Below, piece after piece: positions 23,876 through 32,222 of a DNA stretch of 46,424 bases. The notes under the pieces were generated by a model, which was not told the origin of the DNA, ran no database searches, and worked only from the letters and a program-made list of their open reading frames with translations. Made by a program: the position numbers and the translations under genes. The stretch spans positions 1-46,424 of the forward strand of contig JANOCR010000113.1 in assembly GCA_031412355.1 (NCBI GenBank), given 5' to 3'. How positions within the stretch are numbered: the first letter of the stretch is position 1; each line of letters opens with the position of its first letter. The stretch is from JAENVT01 sp031412355 (GTDB taxonomy: Bacteria; Actinomycetota; Acidimicrobiia; Acidimicrobiales; Ilumatobacteraceae).

Positions 23876-25288
23876 CCGTGAACGGTGCACGGAGTGGTCG
23901 CGCACCTCGGCCCGCAGCCGGACCGTGTAGACGGAATCGCCCGACAGGACACCGCCGCGGGCGAACAGACGTCCGGCTTGCCAGTTCGACAGGCCGAGCT
24001 CCGGCTGGTCGAGCGCGAATTGGCCGTCGACCCACCGAGTGAACCCATTGCCGACGAACGGGGCATCAACCGCTGCGTAGAACCAATCATGCTCGTCGCG
24101 TCGATCGCTGATCAGCGATGCGGCAAGCCGAGGGCTGTACCGGTTGAACAGGTCGACGGCCTCGGCCACGGAGTCGACCTCGACGAGCCAGAACTCTGGT
24201 GCGTGTTCCCATTCCCACTCGTCGCCAAGACGTTGCGGATCGCCCGCATCGGCGCGGTGCACGACGGCTTGCGTGCCCCGCTTCGCGGCCGCACGTTCGG
24301 CCGCGGCAACGACAACACCGACGAGTTCGGCGGATCGCGATCGGGGGATGCAGCACACGTTCAAGGTGTTGCAGACCTTTCGATCCAGCGAGTGCTCGAT
24401 CGTTTCGGCGACCACCGCCAGATCGGCGTGCTCGGACACCACCAGCCACGCTCCCCCGGTGCCGTGCAGGCTGACGGGGATGCCGTGTTGGCGGGCCACC
24501 GCGCCGAGCTGGGCGACGGCGACGCCCGACCCGCGGGCCACCGCCAGGCCGAGTCGCGCGTCGGTGAAGAGCGCCCAACCGGCAGCATGAGCAGCCGATT
24601 CGACGAGCTGCACCGAGCCAGCGGGAAGGCCGGCGCCCGCCAAGGCGGGTTCGACGCAGTGGGCCATGATGGCTTTCGCAGTGCCGAGGGCGTCGCTGCC
24701 GATCCTGAACACTGCCGTGTTGCCGGTGCGCAGCACGCCGGTGGCATCGGCGAACACGTTCGGCCGGCCTTCGAACACGAACCCCACAACGCCTAGTGGC
24801 GCACGCCACGACGACACCGACCACTTCTGGTGATCGACGGTCGACAGCAGTTGTTCTCGACGCGTGGGCGACACGCCCCAACTTCGCAACCCGGCCGCCA
24901 TGTCGTTTCGCATGGCCGGCGACAGTTGCAACCGAGTAGTCGACCTGCCCCTGGCCGACGCCGACTCCACATCGGCCCGGTTCGCGTCGAGTACCGAAGC
25001 AAACACGGCGTCGTCGTCGATCGCGTCGGCAAAGCGTTGAAAGAAGGCGGTGATCTGGTCATCGCTGCACTGGGCGAGCGCGGCAAAGGCATCGACGGCG
25101 TGGGTGACCGCACCCGTTGCCAGCGCATGCTCCGCGCACGGGATGTGTAACACGTCGCCGGTGTTCTGCACGATCACCAGCCGATCACCCACAGCGAAGG
25201 ATCTGGACAGGTCGGCCGAGACCACGGTGACCCGATCGCCGCCGTAGACCAACACCTGACCCTCGGTCAGTTCGGTGAGTTGGGTCAT
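23873..25288 (-). CDS. ProA-like aldehyde dehydrogenase (gamma-glutamyl phosphate reductase family)
   Basis: The 471-residue protein matches glutamate-5-semialdehyde dehydrogenase: RAPLGVVGFVFEGRPNVFADA, LRTGNTAVFRIGSDALGTA, and the catalytic cysteine in DRKVCNTLNVCCIP. ProA reduces gamma-glutamyl phosphate in proline synthesis. It is longer than the usual 410-425 residues because of about 50 extra N-terminal residues (TEGQVLVYGGDRVTVVSADL), and no proB is adjacent. A related acyl-phosphate or aldehyde substrate is therefore possible. The ATG at 25288 is preferred to a frame from 25345, which would overlap the divergent MBL gene. Its TAG stop forms part of the next gene's -10 hexamer. Confidence 0.8.
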   Translation of the reverse strand: MTQLTELTEGQVLVYGGDRVTVVSADLSRSFAVGDRLVIVQNTGDVLHIPCAEHALATGAVTHAVDAFAALAQCSDDQITAFFQRFADAIDDDAVFASVLDANRADVESASARGRSTTRLQLSPAMRNDMAAGLRSWGVSPTRREQLLSTVDHQKWSVSSWRAPLGVVGFVFEGRPNVFADATGVLRTGNTAVFRIGSDALGTAKAIMAHCVEPALAGAGLPAGSVQLVESAAHAAGWALFTDARLGLAVARGSGVAVAQLGAVARQHGIPVSLHGTGGAWLVVSEHADLAVVAETIEHSLDRKVCNTLNVCCIPRSRSAELVGVVVAAAERAAAKRGTQAVVHRADAGDPQRLGDEWEWEHAPEFWLVEVDSVAEAVDLFNRYSPRLAASLISDRRDEHDWFYAAVDAPFVGNGFTRWVDGQFALDQPELGLSNWQAGRLFARGGVLSGDSVYTVRLRAEVRDHSVHRSR

Positions 25289-25321
25289 AGGTCGCTCCGT
25301 CGCGGCGATCTCATCGCTGGG

Positions 25322-25327
25322 TAGCGT
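25322..25327 (+). promoter_or_regulatory. Leaderless -10 hexamer of the ETHE1/GloB-like gene
   Basis: TAGCGT lies 7 nt before the ATG at 25335 and faces away from the ProA-like gene. Confidence 0.55.
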
Positions 25328-25334
25328 ACGACGG

Positions 25335-26060
25335 ATGGCAGACAACTACCCCGACGATCGCCTGTACTTCCGCCAACTGCTCTCCGGACGGGACTTCGCC
25401 GTCGCTGATCCCATCGCCCAGCAGATGGTCAACTTCGTCTACGTCGTCGGCGATCGCGCGACCGGCGAATGCCTGCTGGTCGACCCTGCGTACGCGGTGC
25501 AGGACCTGCTCGATGCCGTCGCCGCCGACAACATGCGCGTCACCGGCGTACTGGCCACGCACTACCACGCCGATCACGTCGGCGGCTCGATGATGGGGTA
25601 CAAGATCGAAGGCGTCGCCGCGCTGCTCGAGCACGTCGATTGCCCGATCCACGTGCAGCGCGACGAGGTTCCATGGGTGCAGCGCACAACCGGGGTGGGC
25701 GACACTCACATCGCTGCACACGACGCGGGCGACGTCGTGCAGGTCGGGTCGATCGACGTCTCGTTGATCCACACACCGGGACACACGCCGGGCAGCCAGT
25801 GCTTCCACGTCGACGGGCGGTTGGTCAGCGGCGACACCCTGTTCCTCGACGGATGCGGCCGTACCGATCTGCCAGGCAGCAATCCGGAGGAGATGTACAC
25901 CAGCCTGCAGAAGCTCGCCGCCATGCCGGCTGACACGATCGTCTATCCCGGCCATCGTTACTCGCAACCCTCGAGCGCTTCACTCGAGTCGATCCGCGAG
26001 AACAACTACGTGTTCCGGCCGAAATCAGCCCAACAGTGGCTACAGATGTTCGGCGGCTAA
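25335..26060 (+). CDS. MBL-fold hydrolase, ETHE1/glyoxalase-II-like
   Basis: The 241-residue protein has the metal-binding THYHADH at 75-81 and a C-terminal half (SGDTLFLDGCGRTDLPG, then ADTIVYPGHRYSQP) that closely follows the persulfide dioxygenase/ETHE1 and glyoxalase II group. Persulfide dioxygenases oxidise glutathione or other thiol persulfides to sulfite. A sulfite/anion exporter (TauE/SafE-like) lies 0.8 kb downstream on the other strand, which would suit that role, but it is not co-transcribed. The leaderless start is supported by TAGCGT 7 nt before the ATG. Confidence 0.85.
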   Translation: MADNYPDDRLYFRQLLSGRDFAVADPIAQQMVNFVYVVGDRATGECLLVDPAYAVQDLLDAVAADNMRVTGVLATHYHADHVGGSMMGYKIEGVAALLEHVDCPIHVQRDEVPWVQRTTGVGDTHIAAHDAGDVVQVGSIDVSLIHTPGHTPGSQCFHVDGRLVSGDTLFLDGCGRTDLPGSNPEEMYTSLQKLAAMPADTIVYPGHRYSQPSSASLESIRENNYVFRPKSAQQWLQMFGG

Positions 26061-26071
26061 CGAGCGCTGTT

Positions 26072-26120
26072 GAACTTTGTCGCTGTCAGGTCGTCCAGCG
26101 ACCGGCGAGCGACAAAGTTC
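26072..26120. terminator. Two-tier palindrome in a convergent gap
   Basis: A perfect 13-bp inverted repeat, GAACTTTGTCGCT (26072-26084) / AGCGACAAAGTTC (26108-26120), encloses a GGTCG/CGACC hairpin with a 5-nt loop. It lies between the convergent MBL and lysoplasmalogenase-like genes. The layout matches the 22265 repeat, but the sequence is different. Confidence 0.6.
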
Positions 26121-26163
26121 CAAAGTCGATCCACAAGGCCAAGCCGCCGCACTCGCTGCGCCA

Positions 26164-26781
26164 TCAGATCGCCAAGCTTGCCGCCAGCGACACGATCGCG
26201 AGGTGGTAGGTGAACATGATCGCCAGATGCATCCAGGTGCGTTCGGCGACAAACTTGCCCCAGCCGAGGATCGAGTCACTGACGATGAACGCCGTCGAGC
26301 CGAGCATGATCAGCCAGTTGCCCGTCGCCCAACCGACCAGGCACATCGCCGAGATCACGACCAGGTAGGCGCGCACGGGGATGCCGAACCCCTTCGTGGC
26401 GGCACCGCCCACGATGGGCACTGCAGCGGTGCCAAGCAGCAGCGCGGACCCGACGACCGCCACGCCGGCCATCGTCCATTGGTCAAGACCTCGCGCCACG
26501 AACATCACCATGAAGGCGATGTGGCCCAGCAGGAAGGCGGCGAGGCCGACTACGAACCGGTCGACGATCGGCAGCAACGCCACGTCGCCGATCAGGCAGA
26601 ACGCGAGGGCGACGATCGCGAAGATCGTTGCCCCGCGAGGTCCGTCGGCCAGGGCCGCAATGGCGATCGCCCCGATGGTGGTCAGCGGCTTTGTGATGAG
26701 TTCAAGACGATCATTGCGCTGCCATCGCGAATACCAGTTGACAATTGCAACGATGACGGTTGCGACGAGGGCGGCAGGCAA
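26164..26781 (-). CDS. Lysoplasmalogenase-like membrane protein (YhhN/TMEM86 family)
   Basis: The roughly 205-residue protein has seven or eight hydrophobic segments and the family-type blocks ALAFCLIGDVALL, AAFLLGHIAFMVMF and STAFIVSDSILGWGKF with Asp/His residues facing the membrane. YhhN/TMEM86 proteins hydrolyse the vinyl ether of lysoplasmalogens, but activity in bacteria without plasmalogens is uncertain. The start is not clear. A TTG at 26781 comes just after the end of the TauE-like gene and gives a normal length. The longer in-frame extension to 26958 is antisense-like and overlaps TauE, so I reject it. Confidence 0.8.
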   Translation of the reverse strand: MPAALVATVIVAIVNWYSRWQRNDRLELITKPLTTIGAIAIAALADGPRGATIFAIVALAFCLIGDVALLPIVDRFVVGLAAFLLGHIAFMVMFVARGLDQWTMAGVAVVGSALLLGTAAVPIVGGAATKGFGIPVRAYLVVISAMCLVGWATGNWLIMLGSTAFIVSDSILGWGKFVAERTWMHLAIMFTYHLAIVSLAASLAI

Positions 26782-26797
26782 GCGACGACTCTTTATG

Positions 26798-27559
26798 TCA
26801 CACGATCGCGTTGATGATTGCGCTGATCGCCGCGGCGACCAGCAGCAGCAGGACCAACCACCGGAATCGTTCGCCGTGAACGTGCTTGCGGATCGGAAAG
26901 CCGAGCAGCTGCCCGACGAACATCGCGGGAATGGTGACCGCGGCGGCGACGATGCCATCGCGGGTGATCTTGCCGGAGGCGATGAACAGGGCCAATCCCC
27001 CGATGTTGCTCAACGCGAACACTGTCGAGATGGTTGCCCGAAACGTGACGGCCGAAAGCTGGCGCGCCTGCAGCACGAATACCAGCGGGGGCCCGTTGGT
27101 CGACAATGACGTGGCCAGAACACCCGACACGAAGCCCGAGCCGTAGTCGAGCCGCGGCCCGACATGATGCAGATTGACACGCATCGCCAGCAGGACGACC
27201 GCTATCAGCACGGCGATGCCCAGCAGGAACCTCAGGACGTCGTCGTTGACCGAGACGAAGACGAGCAATCCCAGCGGCATGCCCACATAGGCACCGATCG
27301 TCATCCTCCGCACCAGCACCTTGTCGGCCACGTCGCGGTCCTTGTACGCCTGCCAGCTGGTGACGAAGATTCCGGTCAACGTGCTGACCACCACTGCGAT
27401 CTTCGGCTCGATCGCCAACGTCATCAGCGGCACGGCGAGCAGAGCAAACCCGAATCCGGCCACGATCTGCATGAACGCGGCGATGAACACTGCCACCCCA
27501 ACGACAATCAGTTGGGCAGTGGTCACGACCACCGATTCTGTCACGGCCGACAGCCGCAC
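26798..27559 (-). CDS. TauE/SafE-family anion (sulfite) exporter
   Basis: The 253-residue protein has eight or so hydrophobic segments and the TauE/SafE (DUF81) pattern: AAFMQIVAGFGFALLAVPLM near the start, GAYVGMPLGLLVF, and GFVSGVLATSLSTNGPPLVFVLQAR in the second repeat. Family members export sulfite, sulfoacetate or other anions formed during sulfur metabolism. The start is uncertain among several GTG codons in the first 12 residues (MRLSAVTESVVVTT). It is followed at 17 bp by the lysoplasmalogenase-like gene, so the two probably form an operon. Confidence 0.88.
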   Translation of the reverse strand: MRLSAVTESVVVTTAQLIVVGVAVFIAAFMQIVAGFGFALLAVPLMTLAIEPKIAVVVSTLTGIFVTSWQAYKDRDVADKVLVRRMTIGAYVGMPLGLLVFVSVNDDVLRFLLGIAVLIAVVLLAMRVNLHHVGPRLDYGSGFVSGVLATSLSTNGPPLVFVLQARQLSAVTFRATISTVFALSNIGGLALFIASGKITRDGIVAAAVTIPAMFVGQLLGFPIRKHVHGERFRWLVLLLLVAAAISAIINAIV

Positions 27560-27572
27560 CTCGGCTTCGCTT

Positions 27573-27578
27573 TAGGCT
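27573..27578 (+). promoter_or_regulatory. Leaderless -10 hexamer of the 2OG oxygenase
   Basis: TAGGCT lies 7 nt before the ATG at 27586. Confidence 0.55.
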
Positions 27579-27585
27579 GCCAACC

Positions 27586-28581
27586 ATGCTGCCGATCATC
27601 GACGTCACATCGCGGGCAGCCCCCGACGAGATCGATCGGGCGTGCCGCCATTTCGGCTTCTTTGCAATTCGCAACCACGGTGTCGACAACGACCTGCGCC
27701 GGGACGTGATCGACGCTGCGACCGATTTCTTCGGGCGTAGCAACGAGGAGAAGCAACAGGTTGCGCTCGAACGTGGCGGTGCAGCATGGCGTGGATGGTT
27801 TCCACTTGGCGGTGAACTGACATCCGGCGTCGCAGATCTAAAGGAGGGCTACTACTTCGGCCGCGAGTTGCCACTCGACCCGAGGCCCATGCATGGCCCC
27901 AACATCTGGCCCGCCGAGCCGCCGTCGTTGCGCGCCCTGGTGTCCGAGTGGATGGCCACGATGGAGCCGCTTGCACAACACGTGCTGTCGCTGATGGCCC
28001 AGGGCATGGGATTGGATTCCGCATACTTCCGCAACGATCTCACCGCCGACCCGACTCCACTGTTTCGCATCTTCCGCTACCCGCCGCATCCGCCGGTTGA
28101 TCCTGACGGCGGTGGCATCGATCGTTGGGGGGTCGCCGAGCACAGCGACTACGGCCTGCTGACCATGCTGGCCCACGACGGCACGGCCGGCCTGCAGGTG
28201 AAGGTTGGCGACGAGTGGATCGATGCACCTCACGATCCGCAGTTGATCATCTGCAACCTCGGCGACATGTTGGATCGCGTGACGGCCGGTCGGTACCGCT
28301 CGACCCCGCACCGGGCCCGCAACAATTCGACGGCCGATCGCTACTCGCTGCCGTTCTTCCTCGACCCAGGGTGGGACGCGGTGATCGAGACGATCGAACT
28401 CGATGATGATTGGTCCGCGCCGATCGATGCCGATCGCCGTTGGGATCGTGCCAACCTCCGCGAGCTCAGCGGCACATACGGCGACTGGCTCACGGCCAAG
28501 GTCAGCAAGGTCTTTCCGCAACTTGCCGAGGCGGTCATCGACCGCAATCCCGAGACTCGTAGACAAGACGTCAGCGGGTAA
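27586..28581 (+). CDS. Isopenicillin-N-synthase-family 2-oxoglutarate/Fe(II) oxygenase
   Basis: The 331-residue protein has an N-terminal non-haem dioxygenase domain (LPIIDVTS, HFGFFAIRNHGV) and a C-terminal 2OG-Fe(II) domain. The iron ligands His186-x-Asp188 (EHSDYG) and His242 (STPHRARN) and the 2-oxoglutarate clamp Arg252-x-Ser254 (DRYSLPFF) are all visible, so the enzyme is probably active. Family members hydroxylate or cyclise amino acids, peptides and hormones; the substrate here is unknown. The leaderless start is TAGGCT plus 7 nt. The 3' end overlaps the convergent GNAT gene by 11 bp. Confidence 0.9.
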   Translation: MLPIIDVTSRAAPDEIDRACRHFGFFAIRNHGVDNDLRRDVIDAATDFFGRSNEEKQQVALERGGAAWRGWFPLGGELTSGVADLKEGYYFGRELPLDPRPMHGPNIWPAEPPSLRALVSEWMATMEPLAQHVLSLMAQGMGLDSAYFRNDLTADPTPLFRIFRYPPHPPVDPDGGGIDRWGVAEHSDYGLLTMLAHDGTAGLQVKVGDEWIDAPHDPQLIICNLGDMLDRVTAGRYRSTPHRARNNSTADRYSLPFFLDPGWDAVIETIELDDDWSAPIDADRRWDRANLRELSGTYGDWLTAKVSKVFPQLAEAVIDRNPETRRQDVSG

Positions 28582-29242
28582 GCGTGTAGGTGCGTTCGAC
28601 ACGGTCGACGTCGGTCACGAGCCAGCCGTCGCCCAACAACGGCTGCATTGCGTCGCGAAGTCCATGGCGAGCCTCGAGCGCATGGCGTGCGGCTGACGCG
28701 ATCTCGTCCGCGGTGACGGGAGGAACCGCGATGTCGACCGACGCCGAGCCGGCGACTCTGTCGCCGACCAGTTGCCACTCGACCACGAGGCGATCACTCG
28801 GCAGCCCTCCGTTGATGCCGCCCATCGGTCCATAGAAGTTGGAGTGGTACTCCACGCCGATTGCGCCCAGCGACCGAAGGTTGAGATGTGCATTGCCAAG
28901 CTGCAGCGGATCGAACGTCCAGCGCATCGCGGTGCGGCCATTGGCCAGGCACCAGTCGCGCTGCTGCCGCTTCAACGCCACCCCGAGCCCCGTTCGTCGG
29001 TAGTCGGGATCGACCGCGAGGTAGTGCGAGTGAAGGACATGCGGCTGATGTGTGGCAAATCCGTACACGGACCCTACGAGGCGGTCGCCGTCGAATGCTC
29101 CGATCGCCATGCCACCTTCGCTGATCGTGGCGACCAAAAGATTGACCGCGACCAGGTCCACATCGCCCCAGACACGCGCTTCCAGCACCGGCATCGCGGC
29201 GAGTTCCGCAGCGGTGCGCAGCTCACGAAACTCGATGGTCAC
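28571..29242 (-). CDS. GNAT-family N-acyltransferase (racemase-linked COG3375-like)
   Basis: The 223-residue protein has the acyl-CoA-binding P-loop YRRTGLGVALK and the extended C-terminal block TAMRWTFDPLQLGNAHLNLR followed by YGPMGGINGGLPSDRL, which I know from GNAT proteins encoded beside N-succinylamino acid racemases. In that characterised pathway the GNAT succinylates D-amino acids, the racemase converts them to the L-form, and a desuccinylase releases the L-amino acid. The GTG start overlaps the racemase stop by 4 bp (GTGA), so they are co-translated. No desuccinylase gene is within the window. Substrate assignment rests on the neighbour. Confidence 0.82.
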   Translation of the reverse strand: MTIEFRELRTAAELAAMPVLEARVWGDVDLVAVNLLVATISEGGMAIGAFDGDRLVGSVYGFATHQPHVLHSHYLAVDPDYRRTGLGVALKRQQRDWCLANGRTAMRWTFDPLQLGNAHLNLRSLGAIGVEYHSNFYGPMGGINGGLPSDRLVVEWQLVGDRVAGSASVDIAVPPVTADEIASAARHALEARHGLRDAMQPLLGDGWLVTDVDRVERTYTLTR

Positions 29243-30342
29243 CGGCGCAGGACCTCCACCGACTCGGTCACCGTGTCGAGGTAGGCACGATCCAGGGTGA
29301 CGCCGATCCCCGCACCGGATGGCACCGGCATGATCCCGTCGGTGGCCTCGAGCTCCTGCTCGGTGATGTCGCGCGCGTACGTGCGGCTGGCCGACGCCGT
29401 ATCGCCCGGATAGACGAAGCCGGGCATCGTTGCCAGATGGATGTTGTGAGCTCGGCCGATGCCACTCTCGAGCATGCCACCGCACCACATCGGCACTCCA
29501 CGGTCGACGCACAGATCGTGGATGCGCTTCGTTGCGGCCAAGCCGCCGACCCTTCCGACCTTGACGTTGACCACCGAGCACGCGCCCAGATCGAGCGCGG
29601 CCCTGGTGCGAGCCGGCGACGTCAAGGTCTCGTCGAGGCACAGCCGCGTCTTGATCTGGGGAGCAAGCGCGGCATGGTCGGTGAGGTCGTCCCAGTGCAA
29701 CGGTTGCTCGATGTAGTGGAGGTCGAACTCGTCGATCCTGCGCAACGTGTCGAGGTCGTCGAGCGTGTACGCCGAGTTGGCGTCGACGGTCAGTTCGATG
29801 TCGGGGAACTCGGCACGCACTGCGGAGAGGATCTTGACATCCCAACCGGGCTCGATCTTCAGCTTGATCCGCTTGTAGCCCTGCTCGACGTGCTGGGCGA
29901 CCGACGCCACGGTCTCCGGCACCGGGTTCATCCCCAGGCTGGCCCCCACCGGGATCTCGGTGCGCTCGCCTCCCAGCAGGGTGCGCAACGGCACACCGAG
30001 TTGGCGGGCGTGACAGTCCCACACCGCCAGCTCCAGAGTCGTCTTGGCCATCGGGTTGCCACGCCATCCGGCCCAGTTGTCGCACAACGTCGCCGGATCG
30101 TCGCAACCGTTCGTCAGCAGCCATGGGACGAGGGCCTCGCGCAACAGATGCAACGCGCCGGCGATCGATTCCTCGCGGTAGGAGGGCAATGGATCCATCA
30201 CGCCTTCGCCGTACCCTTCCACGCCGTCGGACCTCACAGTGGCGATCACTGCGTGCTTTTCTGTCTCGGCGGCGAACGATGTCTTGAACACCGATTTGTA
30301 CGGAAGGCGGACGATCCGCAGCTCGACCTCGTCAACGTGCAT
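29239..30342 (-). CDS. N-succinylamino acid racemase / o-succinylbenzoate synthase (enolase superfamily)
   Basis: The 367-residue protein has the full catalytic set of the OSBS/NSAR subgroup: Lys160 and Lys162 (RIKLKIEPG), Asp187 (TVDANSAY), Glu212 (YIEQPL), Asp237 (CLDETL) and Lys261 (NVKVGRVGG), followed by WCGGMLESGIGRAHN. These enzymes either dehydrate SHCHC in menaquinone synthesis or racemise N-succinylamino acids, and some do both. The GNAT partner downstream favours the racemase role, and no other men gene is here. An AGGAG site precedes the ATG, 9 bp after the carboxyltransferase gene. Confidence 0.88.
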   Translation of the reverse strand: MHVDEVELRIVRLPYKSVFKTSFAAETEKHAVIATVRSDGVEGYGEGVMDPLPSYREESIAGALHLLREALVPWLLTNGCDDPATLCDNWAGWRGNPMAKTTLELAVWDCHARQLGVPLRTLLGGERTEIPVGASLGMNPVPETVASVAQHVEQGYKRIKLKIEPGWDVKILSAVRAEFPDIELTVDANSAYTLDDLDTLRRIDEFDLHYIEQPLHWDDLTDHAALAPQIKTRLCLDETLTSPARTRAALDLGACSVVNVKVGRVGGLAATKRIHDLCVDRGVPMWCGGMLESGIGRAHNIHLATMPGFVYPGDTASASRTYARDITEQELEATDGIMPVPSGAGIGVTLDRAYLDTVTESVEVLRR

Positions 30343-30351
30343 GTCGTACTC

Positions 30352-32181
30352 CTACCAGGTGTCGATGTTGGGGCGCTTCTTGCCGACTCGCGGCGCAGCA
30401 GGCGGCGTCGAATTCAGGATCGTTGCGATCCATCGGCGGGTGTCGGCGGGATCGATGACATCGTCGATCTCGAAGTACGACGCGGTGTTCAATGCCTTGC
30501 CGTGCGCATACATCTGGTCCACCCGCTTCTGGAAGCTCTCCTCGCGTTCGGCGGGATCCTCAATTGCGTCCAGCTCCTTGCGATAGCCGAGGCGCACCGC
30601 GCCCTCAAGTCCCATTGGGCCAAATTCGCCGGTGGGCCAGGCGATACATGCGTCGGGCGCCTTGGTACTGCCGCCCACCATCGCCTGGGCCCCGAGGCCG
30701 TAGCACTTGCGCAGCACCACGCTGACCAGAGGCACGGTGATGTTGGCGGCCGTCACGAACAGCCTCGAGCAGTGACGCACGAGGGCTGTCTTCTCGACGG
30801 CCGGGCCGACCATCATCCCTGGCGTGTCGACGAGCGTGATGACGGGGATGTCGAAGGCATCGCAGAGTTGCAGAAACCGAGCGGCTTTGTCGGCGCCATC
30901 ACTGTCGATGGCACCCGCGAGATGGCCCGGGTTGTTGGCCAGCACGCCGACCGGATATCCCTCGACTCGGGCCAGCGCGGTGACGATGCCGAGGGCGAAG
31001 TCACTGCGCAGCTCCAGTACGGATCCGGTGTCGAACAACGTGTCGATCACCGTGCGCACGTCGTATCCGCGCTTTCGGTCCTCGGGGATCGCTCCACGCA
31101 GTTCGAGCTGGTCGGCACACGACCATTCCGAGAGCCGGCCCTGAAAGTACGAGAGGTACTGCTTGGCGACCGCGACAGCTTCAACCTCGTCGGCCACCGC
31201 GATGTCGACCACACCATTGAACCTCTGAACACTCATCGGCCCGATCTCTCTTGGATCGAACACGCCGAGGCCCCCGCCTTCGATCATCGCCGGGCCACCC
31301 ATCCCGATATTGGAGTCCTCCGTCGCAATCACGACGTCGCAACATCCGAGCAGCGATGCGTTGCCGGCGAAGCAGTATCCGGCGTTGATACCAACCAGTG
31401 GGACCAGCCCGCTGAGCCCACCGAGGTAGAAGAAAGCCCAACAATCCAGCAGGCTGACACCGATGTTGTCGGTGTCGCCGGGGCGACCACCGCCACCTTC
31501 GGTGAAGAACACCACAGGAAGGCGCTTCGATTCTGCGAGCTCGAACAGACGGTCCTTCTTGCGGTGGTTCAACACACCCTGCGTTCCCGCCAGCACGGTG
31601 TAGTCGTACGACGCGACAACCACCTGGCCGGCGTGCCCGTCGAACAGGTGGCCATTGACGGTGCCGATCCCGCCGATCATGCCGTCGGCCGGAGTGCGTT
31701 CGATGAGATCGTCGACCGGGCGCCGTCGACGCTGGGCCGCAATCACGACGGGGCCGTACTCGACGAATGATCCGTCGTCGACAAGATCTGCGACGTTCTC
31801 GCGGGCGGTGCGCCGACCGACTGCGCGACGCCGTGCGACGGCCTCCGGACGCGCCGCATCGAGACCGACTGCGTGACGGGCCTGCACCTCGGCCAGATCG
31901 GAGCGAACCCGTGTGAGGTCGGTATCGACAACGTCGATTCGTGCCTGTGACGCGACGACGCCGGGCTCGACCGAGGCAACGGCCGCACCGGCCATCACGG
32001 TCGCGCCGGCGTCGACCAGCAGGTCGACAACGGTGCCATCGCAGGGCGACTCGATGGCGTGATGCATCTTCATCGACTCGATCAGCATCAGCTGCTGTCC
32101 AGCAACGACGCTGTCGCCGGGCGACACGTCAACAGAAACAATCGTGCCCTGCATCGGAGCTTCGACCCGCATCTCCCCCAT
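30352..32181 (-). CDS. Biotinyl-domain / carboxyltransferase fusion (acyl-CoA carboxylase)
   Basis: The 609-residue protein joins a biotin carboxyl carrier domain (residues about 1-75, biotinyl lysine Lys38 in ESMKMHHAI) to a complete carboxyltransferase (about 110-600). The latter shows VFFTEGGGGRPGD, GINAGYCFAGNASLLG, FDTGSVLELRSDFA and PVITLVDTPGMMVGPAVEK. Carboxyltransferases transfer CO2 from biotin to an acyl-CoA. Most actinobacterial enzymes put the biotin domain on the biotin carboxylase subunit, so this arrangement is uncommon, and no biotin carboxylase gene is in the window. Leaderless start (TACCGT plus 7 nt). It heads the operon with the racemase and GNAT genes. Confidence 0.9.
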   Translation of the reverse strand: MGEMRVEAPMQGTIVSVDVSPGDSVVAGQQLMLIESMKMHHAIESPCDGTVVDLLVDAGATVMAGAAVASVEPGVVASQARIDVVDTDLTRVRSDLAEVQARHAVGLDAARPEAVARRRAVGRRTARENVADLVDDGSFVEYGPVVIAAQRRRRPVDDLIERTPADGMIGGIGTVNGHLFDGHAGQVVVASYDYTVLAGTQGVLNHRKKDRLFELAESKRLPVVFFTEGGGGRPGDTDNIGVSLLDCWAFFYLGGLSGLVPLVGINAGYCFAGNASLLGCCDVVIATEDSNIGMGGPAMIEGGGLGVFDPREIGPMSVQRFNGVVDIAVADEVEAVAVAKQYLSYFQGRLSEWSCADQLELRGAIPEDRKRGYDVRTVIDTLFDTGSVLELRSDFALGIVTALARVEGYPVGVLANNPGHLAGAIDSDGADKAARFLQLCDAFDIPVITLVDTPGMMVGPAVEKTALVRHCSRLFVTAANITVPLVSVVLRKCYGLGAQAMVGGSTKAPDACIAWPTGEFGPMGLEGAVRLGYRKELDAIEDPAEREESFQKRVDQMYAHGKALNTASYFEIDDVIDPADTRRWIATILNSTPPAAPRVGKKRPNIDTW

Positions 32182-32188
32182 CGGCCCG

Positions 32189-32215
32189 ACGGTAGCTGGC
32201 GCGACCGAATACGGT
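32189..32215. promoter_or_regulatory. Divergent leaderless -10 pair (carboxyltransferase fusion / LigD polymerase)
   Basis: TACCGT on the minus strand (32189-32194) is 7 nt before the carboxyltransferase ATG. TACGGT on the plus strand (32210-32215) is 7 nt before the LigD-polymerase GTG. The start codons are 41 bp apart. Confidence 0.6.
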
Positions 32216-32222
32216 TGCTGTT

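Noticed and set aside
29437..31770. 777-codon plus-strand open frame.
   Set aside because: It is antisense to the racemase and carboxyltransferase genes, which have intact catalytic residues.
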